DNA from: Sedimenticola sp.
GTDB taxonomy: Bacteria > Pseudomonadota > Gammaproteobacteria > Chromatiales > Chromatiaceae
Assembly: GCA_026984735.1 (NCBI GenBank)
Contig: JALSRN010000101.1
Location: forward strand, 34,176-98,175
Reading direction: 5' to 3'
DNA: 64,000 bases
Part shown: positions 1-9,500 of the stretch, one piece after another
Layout: each line of letters starts with the position of its first letter
Position numbering within the stretch: position 1 is the stretch's first letter
Notes under the pieces: generated by a model
Told to the model about the DNA's origin: nothing
What the model saw: only the letters and a program-made list of their open reading frames with translations
Databases searched by the model: none
Program-made: the position numbers and the translations under genes

Positions 1-2483
1 GGCGGCTCCACGCCGCTGAGAACCGCTTGAAATCCTTCCAGCGCCTTTCCTTGCAGACGGATCTCCAATTCGTGCCAGCCAGGATCGAGAAACAGGGGAA
101 GGAATCGCATCGTCGTTTTTTCCACGGGGGCGTCCAGCGTGAACTCCCGACCGTCCACCCGCACCTGTGCCGGTCCGCGCAGGCGCAAGGCGAGTTGGTG
201 GAACCCCCGCTTTTTCACCTGGAACTGACCCGTGAACAGCGCCGCCGATACCTCTTTTGCCTTTTTCGCCCACGGGGCTCGTTTGCTGTCGAGCCTGGTG
301 ACGAGCGTCCTCTCGATCCGGTCGGTTCCACCTCCGTCGGAGTAAGAGTAAGTGAGCCGCAGCCCTTTTTGCCAAGGACCGGGATCCCGGCGCGGCCGCT
401 CGGTGTGCGGCGAGGTTACCTTGAGGGGCACTGGATTGCTGAACACCCGCCTTCCGCGGGGGGTCGTGGCCACCGCCTGGACGGTGACTTGGCCCAGGCC
501 CAAAAGAGAGCTGGGCAGGATCGTCTCCCATGCGCCGCTGCCCGCTTCGAGCTCGATCAGGGTGCGGGTGCCGACGCGAACGGCCACTTGACTCGCAGGT
601 GGGGCGCTGCCCGCCAACATGAAAGGGGTTTCGAAAGGAGCCTGCCGGTTTTCCGCCTTGAGCAGAGAGTGCAGTCCGTGATTGTCCACGCGAATCCAGT
701 GGTGTCGGGTGGTGCGCGTTCGCCGAGGCGCCTTTTCCACGGCGACCAGATGCAGTTCGTGATATCCGTCGCCCACCGTCTTGGTGTCGTAGATCAGAGG
801 CTTTCCGGGGAGCGCTCGTGCCACGATCCGGCCGTCGACCCACAGCTCCAGATGGTCGGTTCGTTCATCGCTCCTCGTGGGGAAGCGCATGGTGCCGCGC
901 CAAGGCCGATCGAGGGGAAGCTTGGGCAGGATGCGCTTGCGGGCTCCGCTGAAAGGGCGGGTCAGCGGATCGCCCACCAACAGCGCCTGGTAGGGCGAAG
1001 CGACGGCCATGTACCAAGATTCGCCCAGGCTGTATCCCAAAGCATAGTAGTAGTGCATCAGCGGCAGGGGAAACTTCTCCGCGAAGGCATAGGGTTCGGT
1101 CACCGCGCCGCTGGAGCCGGCGGCGCCTTGGCGCAGAAATTCGGTGAGCTTGGTTTGATGGTCATTGTCGAACACGGCTCCGTAGCTCGTGAAGGATTCG
1201 GCGATGGCGCCGGGCAGCATGCGGCTTCCGGAATTTTTCCAACGGAAGTTTCGGGTGCCGGCCACGAGTCCGATGATGTCCTTTCGCCGTCGCGGCAGAA
1301 TGCCGTCCTCCCCGTTTTTCCCCTTGGTGAGGATCGCGCAGCGGTGACCGATTTTTCTCAGCAAGCCGCAAGTTTCTGCAAACCACGGCTGACGGGTCTC
1401 CGTGCGGACGTCGTCATTTTCCATCAGATAGACCGTCCCTTTTGGACGAGTGGCATCGCTATGAGCCGCGCGGCTGAGATAATGCTGGATCTCGTTCAGG
1501 CTGTTTCCATGCTGGCCGGTGTAAGCCAGCAGGGCGCTCAGTTTGTACTGGTCGTGATTCGTGCCGCCGGGCAGTCCACCGCGGCTCCAATGGATGGTTG
1601 CGGCAAAGCCCAAAGGGGGTTCGAAACGGGCACGGGGCCGGTCTATCCGTTCCACCAGTGTCAGAAACCGGCGAGTCTTTTTGAGCGGAACCAGCCATTT
1701 GTCGTTGCGTAGGGTCAGGCTGTTGTCGTAACCGAGCTGCACGGCTGCTTCTAGTTGCTCTAGAGCGGCTTTCTTACGGCCGATCTGGGCGAGCACTTCC
1801 GCCATTCTGATCCGCAGGCGAGGATGGTCGCCATGAGTTTGAAGGAGTGGCCGAAGCAGTCGTAAGGCTTCATCGGCGTCTCCTTTTTTCAACGCTTGTT
1901 GTTCCTTTTTTAGCCGTTTGAGGTCTTCTGCTGAAAAACTGACGGCTTTTTTTGGGGGTGGAAAGAGTTGCCGGCGGTAGTAGTCGTTGGCGCGAGCGCC
2001 GATATAGTCCACCTTGCCGTCCAGCACCTGATTGGAGAAATAGGTCAAAGCGGTGATGGAAGCGCTTCCACCGAGATAACGGTGTGCCGAAATGCCGTTT
2101 TTTTTCAACGTCTTTTGGATGTCCACGGCGAAGGGAAAGTCGGCGGAATAGACGATGGTGTCGATATCCGCGTCGATTTCCATCCGCTCCATATACCGAC
2201 GGATCGGTTTCAAAATTCGCTCCACGAAATCTTCCATGGAAAGCCGTTCGATCGAGGGTAGGTTATGGAGTACCACCATGTGGCTCTGGGGAATGGGACG
2301 TAACGAGAGCCAATGGTTAGCCACAGTGAGCGACAATGGAGAGTCGCCGTTGATCACCACTAGGGTGGTTTCTGGCGAAGGGCTTGCCTCGGTCCGAGGA
2401 CAGGTGAATACCATGATGGCCAGCAAAAGAGCTGACGACAAAATTGTTGGGAAACTGAGAAGTTTGTTTCGAATGTTCGTCAC
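1..2483 (-). CDS. TIGR03790-like secreted protein (caspase/C25-like fold, Ig-like C-terminal part); partial, runs off the left edge
   Basis: Translated by hand on the minus strand from a GTG at 2483: MTNIRNKLLSFPTILSSALLLAIMVFTCPRTEA (signal peptide)...TTLVVINGDSPLSLTVANHWLSLRPIPQSHMVVLHNLPS...LPGAIAESFTSYGAVFDNDHQTKLTEFLRQGAAGSSGAVTEPYAF..KFPLPLMHYYYALGYSLGESWYMAVASPYQALLVGDPLTRPF. The motif order matches TIGR03790. The GTG overlaps the upstream TGA (GTGA). No stop before the window edge. Confidence 0.7.
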   Translation of the reverse strand, partial: MTNIRNKLLSFPTILSSALLLAIMVFTCPRTEASPSPETTLVVINGDSPLSLTVANHWLSLRPIPQSHMVVLHNLPSIERLSMEDFVERILKPIRRYMERMEIDADIDTIVYSADFPFAVDIQKTLKKNGISAHRYLGGSASITALTYFSNQVLDGKVDYIGARANDYYRRQLFPPPKKAVSFSAEDLKRLKKEQQALKKGDADEALRLLRPLLQTHGDHPRLRIRMAEVLAQIGRKKAALEQLEAAVQLGYDNSLTLRNDKWLVPLKKTRRFLTLVERIDRPRARFEPPLGFAATIHWSRGGLPGGTNHDQYKLSALLAYTGQHGNSLNEIQHYLSRAAHSDATRPKGTVYLMENDDVRTETRQPWFAETCGLLRKIGHRCAILTKGKNGEDGILPRRRKDIIGLVAGTRNFRWKNSGSRMLPGAIAESFTSYGAVFDNDHQTKLTEFLRQGAAGSSGAVTEPYAFAEKFPLPLMHYYYALGYSLGESWYMAVASPYQALLVGDPLTRPFSGARKRILPKLPLDRPWRGTMRFPTRSDERTDHLELWVDGRIVARALPGKPLIYDTKTVGDGYHELHLVAVEKAPRRTRTTRHHWIRVDNHGLHSLLKAENRQAPFETPFMLAGSAPPASQVAVRVGTRTLIELEAGSGAWETILPSSLLGLGQVTVQAVATTPRGRRVFSNPVPLKVTSPHTERPRRDPGPWQKGLRLTYSYSDGGGTDRIERTLVTRLDSKRAPWAKKAKEVSAALFTGQFQVKKRGFHQLALRLRGPAQVRVDGREFTLDAPVEKTTMRFLPLFLDPGWHELEIRLQGKALEGFQAVLSGVEP

Positions 2484-4909
2484 TGGTCATTCCACGACGA
2501 GTCTTGCGCGGTGGCTGAAGCACGAATTGACATCTTGGAGTGGGGAAGCGGTGCGGCGTCCGTAGCCCTCCGCCAGGCTCCATGAATCCTACGCGTCAGC
2601 CAGTAACCTACCGCAATGCCAATGAACTCCAGCACCAGATCCGTGCTTCCCGCGATCTTTTCAGGAAGGGCTAATTGGCCCACCTCCACCGCCAATGGCC
2701 AGATCAGTACCGGCGTCAAACAGGCAGTTCCCCGAAGCTCTTTCCTGTGGCAGCTCATTCCCAGTGCCGCCAGGCCACCCAGCGGCATGAAAAAGGCCAC
2801 CTTGTGAATCAACTCGGTTACAGCCCTGTACTCGGTTCCGTAATAGTAGCTGAGGAAAGGAATCCGAAAGAAACCGGTAAGTTTTTCATTGATGAAGGAC
2901 GGTTGGAGACGAAAATCGAAGGGATACCAAAATATGGCCAGTAACACGCCACACCACCCCAGCAAAGCCGCGCAAGCGATGGCGGGACAGCGGCGATGTT
3001 CGAGGAACGACGAAGCGGTTTTCGTCGAAAAACCATGGGAAAGAAGACGGGTGCCCATCCGAGCGCCAAGCAATCCCCCTAACGTTGCCGTGAAGACGTC
3101 GGTGACGTCGGTCACCCGGGAATAGACGAAAAGCTGCATCGTCTCCAGCAACAACGCCAGAGCGGTCGTGACTGCCCATGATTTGAGAAGCGAAAGATTC
3201 CGGGAGAGCACCAGCAACAGACCCACCGGCACCCAGAGCAGCGTGTCCGTGGCCAGGGCATAGGCCCATTCGACCGGCGATCCGACATGAAAGCCGAACG
3301 GAATCAAAACAAGTTGACCATTTTTCCATTTATGGTAGATCTCCACGGGGCTCAAGGTGAGATCGAGGGGAAGTACGCCGTAAATGAAAACCACGGCCAG
3401 GTAGGCCCGGAGCAGATATTCGGCCAGTTGCGACCCCTCCACCGCCTGGTGGAATCCTTCCGCCCAGGCGACGATCTTTTCGCCTCTCCATCCCCACAAT
3501 AACAGACCGGCGGCGGCTCCCAGAAACTCGGCCACCAGATCGTTGAGGGAGACCGTCCTCTGGGGAAAGAAGAGCTGAGTGAACTCGATCATCGATGCCA
3601 GCACGACGGCGAACCCCAACATCAGGATGTATTTGACCGGGCTACATTTCGAAAACCGGCGAAAGAGGGCACAACCGAAAAATGTGAGGGGGATGAACAG
3701 AAGAATATTGGCCACCCAGTCGGCACGGGAACCGATGCCCAGCTGCAGGTAGCGGATTTGGAGGAAAGCGCGCCAAGCTTCATTCCAAGGTCGGGGATGG
3801 AAATCCAGAGGGACCAGGCTGCCATAGATCACGAAAAACAGATAACCGAGGAACAGGGCCGGCCAGAACCAGCGCGGTTTCTTCTTTCGCGGAAGCGCAT
3901 TCGTTCTAGAGGTTGCGACATTCGTTGATGGAAGGGCTTTCGAAGGCGAAGGGATGGGCCGGGTTCCTTTTTCTCGGCGAGACGATGAATTTCCACGATG
4001 GAATACAGGGTACTGAGAGAGTCCGAGCAGCAAAACCATTCCCAGATGGCCGGCGAGATATCGGATCAGCAGTTCACCACCCTGCGCATAATGGTTCCGG
4101 TCGGTGCTGAGCAGGAAGGAGAGGCCGGAGAAGACTTGTCCGTATTTGTACACCCGGGGATTCATGGCGAGGTTGATCGACAGAAACCCCGCCGCCAGCG
4201 TGAGCGCCAGCAACACCAGCAACGCGCCGGTCTGCCCGAAGCTGCCCCCCAGGCGGGCACCCATGGCGCTGCCGCCCACCGCCACCAGCAGCAGCCAGAG
4301 GGATAGAAAAAGGCCATAGCCCCCCTTGGCTCCTGTCGTCAACAGCTCCACCAGATTGTCGGTGGCCGCTTGATCCACCACCACCCAGTAGCAGAGGGGC
4401 ACCAAGAGCACCGCCAGGAGCGTCCAGGCTCCGAAAGGACGAAACCGGCCCGACCGGAGCCCGTTGAAGAGCAGAGCTCCCCCTATCAGCATGAGGTCCA
4501 CCCATCCGAACAGCGCAGCGAAACGCAAGGCGCGCTCCAGCTCCCCCGGCCAAGTCAGCACCGGGTTGCCCACGATATCGTGAATGCTTTCCAGCGGAAC
4601 GCTCAGGCGAAGGAAAAGATAGGTGAGGAGCGCGTGGACCAGAATCGCCGGCGGAGTTTGCCGGAGTCCCCGTGACGGATCGCTTTGCAGGCGTAACGAA
4701 AGCCACGCAGGGATCGAGAAGGCGAAAAGCGTCACCCCCGCAAGCAGCGCCGCGGCGACAGGGGCCGGCCAGCGTTCGAACAGTTCATGAACGTTGTAAG
4801 GGATGGCGGGAACCAGGGAAACCCCCCACAACGACAGAGCGGCGATGCTCCATGCCGCCAGAAAGGGAGGGGCATGGAGGCTGGCTCGCTGTTCCTCGAT
4901 CCTCTTCAA
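2480..4909 (-). CDS. Multi-pass membrane protein with N-terminal TM region and three VanZ-like segments
   Basis: Inside ORF 2480..5023. TTG start at 4909 overlaps the upstream TGA. Three VanZ-like segments: YGSLVPLDF..ADWVANILLFIPLTFFG..IEFTQLFFPQRTVSLNDLVAEFLGAAAG; YGVLPLDL..TDTLLWVPVG..LETMQLFVYSRVTDVTDVFTATLGGLLG; WYPFDFR..LIHKVAFFMPLGG..VEVGQLALPEKIAGSTDLVLEFIGIAVG. Confidence 0.75.
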   Translation of the reverse strand: MKRIEEQRASLHAPPFLAAWSIAALSLWGVSLVPAIPYNVHELFERWPAPVAAALLAGVTLFAFSIPAWLSLRLQSDPSRGLRQTPPAILVHALLTYLFLRLSVPLESIHDIVGNPVLTWPGELERALRFAALFGWVDLMLIGGALLFNGLRSGRFRPFGAWTLLAVLLVPLCYWVVVDQAATDNLVELLTTGAKGGYGLFLSLWLLLVAVGGSAMGARLGGSFGQTGALLVLLALTLAAGFLSINLAMNPRVYKYGQVFSGLSFLLSTDRNHYAQGGELLIRYLAGHLGMVLLLGLSQYPVFHRGNSSSRREKGTRPIPSPSKALPSTNVATSRTNALPRKKKPRWFWPALFLGYLFFVIYGSLVPLDFHPRPWNEAWRAFLQIRYLQLGIGSRADWVANILLFIPLTFFGCALFRRFSKCSPVKYILMLGFAVVLASMIEFTQLFFPQRTVSLNDLVAEFLGAAAGLLLWGWRGEKIVAWAEGFHQAVEGSQLAEYLLRAYLAVVFIYGVLPLDLTLSPVEIYHKWKNGQLVLIPFGFHVGSPVEWAYALATDTLLWVPVGLLLVLSRNLSLLKSWAVTTALALLLETMQLFVYSRVTDVTDVFTATLGGLLGARMGTRLLSHGFSTKTASSFLEHRRCPAIACAALLGWCGVLLAIFWYPFDFRLQPSFINEKLTGFFRIPFLSYYYGTEYRAVTELIHKVAFFMPLGGLAALGMSCHRKELRGTACLTPVLIWPLAVEVGQLALPEKIAGSTDLVLEFIGIAVGYWLTRRIHGAWRRATDAAPLPHSKMSIRASATAQDSSWNDQ

Positions 4910-5313
4910 GGCCGGTCCCTGGTGGAAAACGTCAGGTAAAAAAGTGTGCCGCCGATGCCCACAAGGTTCAAGGCGATGTCGGTGAGCGACCCGAATCGCC
5001 CCGGCACGTGGAGTTGGTGCCACTCGTCGAAAAAAGCATAGGCCAGGGTGATCGCCAATGTGAGAAGAGCGGCATTTCGGGCGCTCTTCAATGAGGGGAA
5101 GAGGGCGCGATACCAGAGGGCGGCGAGGCCGCCGTAAAGGGGCACGTGAAGCAGGTTCTGCACGTTCGCCGGGGTCCAGTGCAACAGCTTTTCGCCCAGG
5201 GTGCGGGGGGCCTCCAGGTCGGGAATGGAGGAGAGCAGATAGATGCCGGCCATATAGGCGAGGGGCGGGCCGAAGCGCCGCAGCGGCGAAAGAGCGGTTT
5301 TCCGGATTTGCAT
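4906..5313 (-). CDS. VanZ family protein
   Basis: 135 aa; YLLSSIPDLEAPRTLGEKLLHWTPANVQNLLHVPLYGGLAALW...FDEWHQLHVPGRFGSLTDIALNLVGIGG is VanZ-like. Confidence 0.85.
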   Translation of the reverse strand: MQIRKTALSPLRRFGPPLAYMAGIYLLSSIPDLEAPRTLGEKLLHWTPANVQNLLHVPLYGGLAALWYRALFPSLKSARNAALLTLAITLAYAFFDEWHQLHVPGRFGSLTDIALNLVGIGGTLFYLTFSTRDRP

Positions 5314-5358
5314 CGGGGGTTCCTTGCCGTGTTCATCGCCCTGCGTAGGGGCGTACCC

Positions 5359-6570
5359 TCAACCGGCGCCGGCCAGCTTGCCTGCGATCAGAAAACCGGC
5401 TAGATAGGTTCCCGCCGCCGAGCCGAGGGTGCTGAACAGGAACACCAACAAGGTGCGGGAGACCCGGTTTTTCCACCAGCCGGTCCAGCGGGCGGTGTCC
5501 CGGCGAAGGTCGCGGAAGTCCCGAACGGTGGGCTTGCGCAACCACAGCTCCGCCGCCGCGGCGACCATGCCGGCGCCGATGGTGGGATTGAGCGAGGTGA
5601 TCGGGGCGGCGACGAAGGCGGTGAGCACGGTGAGGGGGTGGGCGGCGGCCAGCGCCGCGCCGACAGCCGAAAGGGTACCGTTGATGAAGACCCAGTTCCC
5701 CACCAGCTCCCATCCCAGCCTGGGGCTGCGGGCGAACCCCAGGACGAAGCCGGCGAGCACCAGGGCCACCACGATCCAGGGAACGAGTTTGGGCCAGCGC
5801 GACCCCTCCGGCACGGCCTCCAGCTCTTCGATCTTGCGTTGCGGGTCCTCGAAGCCGGACCGCAGGTACCGTTTCAGACCCTTGAGATGGCCGGCGCCCA
5901 CCACCGCGAGAATCTCTTCTTGCCCGTTGTCGTCGATCTCCTGGAGGAGCCTGGCCGCCATGTACTGGTCCCGCTCCTCGATGAGCGGGCGGTAGAGATC
6001 GCGGCGGTCATGGGCGAATTCGGCGAAGGTGGTCTCCAGGATGTCGCCCTCCTTCAGCTTCTCGATCTCCTCCTCCTCCACCTCTTCACGGGAGAGCAGG
6101 GAGAGCGCCAGTCCGGTGAGCAGCGTCCACCGTTTCCACCAGGGCAGAGCCGCGGCGGTGCGCTTGAGGGTGATGCCGATCTCCCGGTCGATGAGCAGCA
6201 GGGGGAGGCTGTGCCGTTCGGCCATCTCGATGGCCTTGCGCTGTTCGGCGCCGGGCTCGATGCCAAACTGCTCGGCGATGCGTTGCTGGTAGGCGGCCAT
6301 GGCCAGGCTGGCGGCGACCATGGCCGCCTTGCCCTGGCGGATCACCTGCATCAGATCCATTTGGGCGAGATGGTCCGGCGTGACGAGCGCCTGGTAACGG
6401 CTGGCGCAGAGCTCCACCGCCACCGCCTGGAAGGCGCCGTTGTCGATGAGCCGTTCCACCGCCTCGGCGCTGGCCCTGGAGACGTGCGCCGTGCCGAGCA
6501 GGGTCACTTCGCTGCCGTTCACCGGCAGGGTCTCGAGGGGTTCGGCGGTCATGGAGTCGTCGCGTCTCAA
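5359..6570 (-). CDS. TraB family protein (TraB/PrgY-like)
   Basis: 403 aa; VTLLGTAHVSRASAEAV, ERDQYMAARL, VVGAGHLKGL, C-terminal TM segments. Real start may be the internal ATG (MTAEPLETL). Confidence 0.9.
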   Translation of the reverse strand: MRRDDSMTAEPLETLPVNGSEVTLLGTAHVSRASAEAVERLIDNGAFQAVAVELCASRYQALVTPDHLAQMDLMQVIRQGKAAMVAASLAMAAYQQRIAEQFGIEPGAEQRKAIEMAERHSLPLLLIDREIGITLKRTAAALPWWKRWTLLTGLALSLLSREEVEEEEIEKLKEGDILETTFAEFAHDRRDLYRPLIEERDQYMAARLLQEIDDNGQEEILAVVGAGHLKGLKRYLRSGFEDPQRKIEELEAVPEGSRWPKLVPWIVVALVLAGFVLGFARSPRLGWELVGNWVFINGTLSAVGAALAAAHPLTVLTAFVAAPITSLNPTIGAGMVAAAAELWLRKPTVRDFRDLRRDTARWTGWWKNRVSRTLLVFLFSTLGSAAGTYLAGFLIAGKLAGAG

Positions 6571-6574
6571 AGAG

Positions 6575-9500
6575 TCAGGCGGGTTCGAGGGCGTCGGCGG
6601 CGCTCTCGTCGATGCGGTCGAGAAGCTGCGTCAGCTCGCGCAGCCGGCCGTCGCCGGGGCGCAACCTTTCGGCCTTCCGCAGATGGCGCCGAGCCCGGGC
6701 AGTATAGCCCACATCCCAGCCCCACTGCTGCAGCCACCGGATCATGGCCTGGGCGACGCCGAGATGGGCGGCGAAGTTGGACGGCAACCCCTTGGCCACC
6801 TGCTCCAGGTGCCAGATGGCCCGTTCGTTGTCGTTCTGGGCGAGCCGTTTCCGCCCTTCGACGTAGTGTTCCCACAGCACCGGCTGCTCCGCGATGGCGG
6901 CGAGGTCCTCCAGGTCGCGCGACTCCTCGGGGGAGCGGAGCCGGATGAGCATCAGCCGCAGCCGTTGCAACGGTCCGGGATTCAGCAACGCCGGGTCGGG
7001 CGGCAGCGTCGCCGCTTCGGGCTCTCGTCGGCGGCGCCTGCTCTGCAGCATGGCGTAGAGCGGCGGCACCAGGAAGAGGGTGAGCAGGGTGGAGAAGCCG
7101 AGCCCCCAGACGATGGCGGTGGCCACCGGGCTCCAGACGAGCGATTCGCCGCCCCAGCCCGCCGCCAGCGAGAAGAGGCCGGCCATGGTGGTGAGCGAGG
7201 TGATGATGATGGGCAGCAGCCGGCGGCGGGAGGCGAGCACGATGGCCGCGGCCAGTCCGCCGCCGCGCTGCAGGTTGTGGTTGGCGGTGGAGATGAGCAC
7301 GATGGCGTCGTTCGCCGCGATGCCGGCCAGGGCGATGACGCCGTAGAGGGTGACCAGGCTCAGGGGAATGTGGTTCACCAGCAGGCCGAGGATCACCCCG
7401 GTGAACGCCATGGGGACGGTGGTGAGGATCAGCAGCGGCTGCAGATAGCTGCGGAACTGGGTGCCGAGGATCATGTAGATCAGGCCGATCCCCAGCAGGA
7501 AGAGACGGCCCATGCTCGTCAGGCTCTCCTGGATGTCGTCCAGTTCGCCGGAGAAGTCCAGGGCGACGCCGGGATAGTCGCCGGCGATCTCTTTCCAGAG
7601 CGCCTGGATCCGGTGGTTGGCGCTGAGGGTGTCCGTCACCTCGCTGTCGAGGTCCGCGGTGACCGTGAGGGTGCGGCGAAAGTCCTGGTGGCGGATGTTG
7701 CCTTCGGTGGTGCGGGTTTCGTGCTTCACCAGCTTGCCGAGGGGAACGTCGCCGCCGCCGGGCAGGCCCACCGGCCAGTCGAGAAAGGACTTCACGTCCT
7801 GGAGCCTCTGCGGCCGCGCCTTCACCCGCACTTTCCAGGTCTCCCCTTGGTGCCGCATGTCGGCCACCGCCAGGCCGTCCACGTAGAGCGCCAGGGTGGT
7901 GGAGACGTCGCCGGGGGGGATGCCGGCGCGCTGGATGGCGTCGGCGTCGAGGCGCAGCGACAGCTGGGTGCCGGCCCGGACGTCGTCGTTGTGGATGTCG
8001 CGAATGCCGGGGATGGAGGCCATGAGCCGCTGCAGGCGGGCCGCGGCGGCGCGGACCTCGCGGATGTCGTCGCCACGGATCTTGACGCTCACCGGCGCCT
8101 CGCTCGGCGGCCCGGTCTTGCGCCGTAGAAAGGAGATCCGCTCGGGGCCCGGCAGGTCGGTGAGCGACGCCCGCATCCGCTCGATCACCTCATCCACCGA
8201 AAGGTGGTCGGAAGAGGAGGGCGGCAGGCTCACCATGATCTGGCCGATGTTGTCGCTCAGGCGCGGCTCCTTGTCGGTGATCTCCATGCCGGCCACGGTG
8301 GTGAGGTTCTGCAGCTCGCCGACGGGGACCGCTTGGCGGATGCTCCGGGCCATGCGCTCGAGGGTGGCGCGGGTTTCGGTGAGAGGGGTGTCTGGCGGCA
8401 TCTCCACGTTCACGTAGAAATAGCGGAACAGGTCGTTGGCGAAGAAGTTGACCTTCACCGCGCCGGTCAGCAGGGCGGCGAGGCAGAGCAGCGTCAACGC
8501 CGAGCCGAGGCCCACCGCCATGCCCGGGTGGCGCATCACCTTGAGCAGCAGGCGCGTGTAGCGGTGCCGCAGGCGTCGGGTGAAGCGGGTGCGCCACTGC
8601 TGGAAGCGCCCCGCCTTCAGGGGATCGGCGCGGGACTCCACCACATGGGCGGGCAGCAGCCAGAAGGCCTCCGCCAGGCTCACCACCAGCGCCACGGTCA
8701 CCACCAGGGGCACCACCTCCATGAACTGGCCGAGCACGCCGGGCATGAGCATGAGCGGCAGGAAGGCGGCGATGGTGGTGAGGGTGGCGGCGCTCACCGG
8801 CACCCACATCTCCCGCACCGCGCTGGTCGCGGCCTGCAGGCGCGGCAGGCCCTTTCTCAGATTGGTGTAGATGGCTTCGGCCACCACCACCGAATCGTCC
8901 ACCAGCATGCCGAGCACGATCACGATCCCCAGCAGCACGGTGACGTTCAGGGTTTCGCCCATGGCGTCCAGCGTCCAGAAGGTGCCGGCGAGGGAGAAGA
9001 CCAACCCCATGCCGGTGAAGAGCGCGATCTTCCAGCCGAGGAAGAGCGTCGCCACGAACACCACCAGCAGCAACCCGATGAGAGCGTTGTTCTCCATCAC
9101 GCCGATGGCGCTGCGGGTGGCCACCGTCTGGTCGTAGGCCAGCGCCAGTTGCACGCCCATTTTCTTCAAGAGCGGATTGCGCTCGTGAATGTACTTCTTG
9201 ATGCGGTCGAGCAGCTCCAGGTTGTTGGCGCGGTCGGTCTTGAAGAGCGAGAGCATCACCGCCGGCTCGCCTTCGTAGGCCACCAGTTGCCGCGCCTTCT
9301 CCCTCCCCTGGCGTATGCGCGCGACGCTGCGAAGGGGCACTTCCTGTTGGAGCGCCACCAGCGGCAGCCCTTCGAGATGGCGGGGGTCGTTGCTGGTGCC
9401 CTGCAAGCGCACCAGCCACTCCTGGTCGCTGAATCGAATTCGGCCGAGGGCCTGGTCGTGGAAATAGGCGCGCACCGTGTCGGCCAGCGCCTTGGGGGAG

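Noticed and set aside
27-1712. 561-aa plus-strand ORF at the left edge
   Set aside because: It is codon-register antisense to the minus-strand TIGR03790-like gene, which gives a coherent signal peptide and motifs; the plus-strand translation does not resemble a folded protein.
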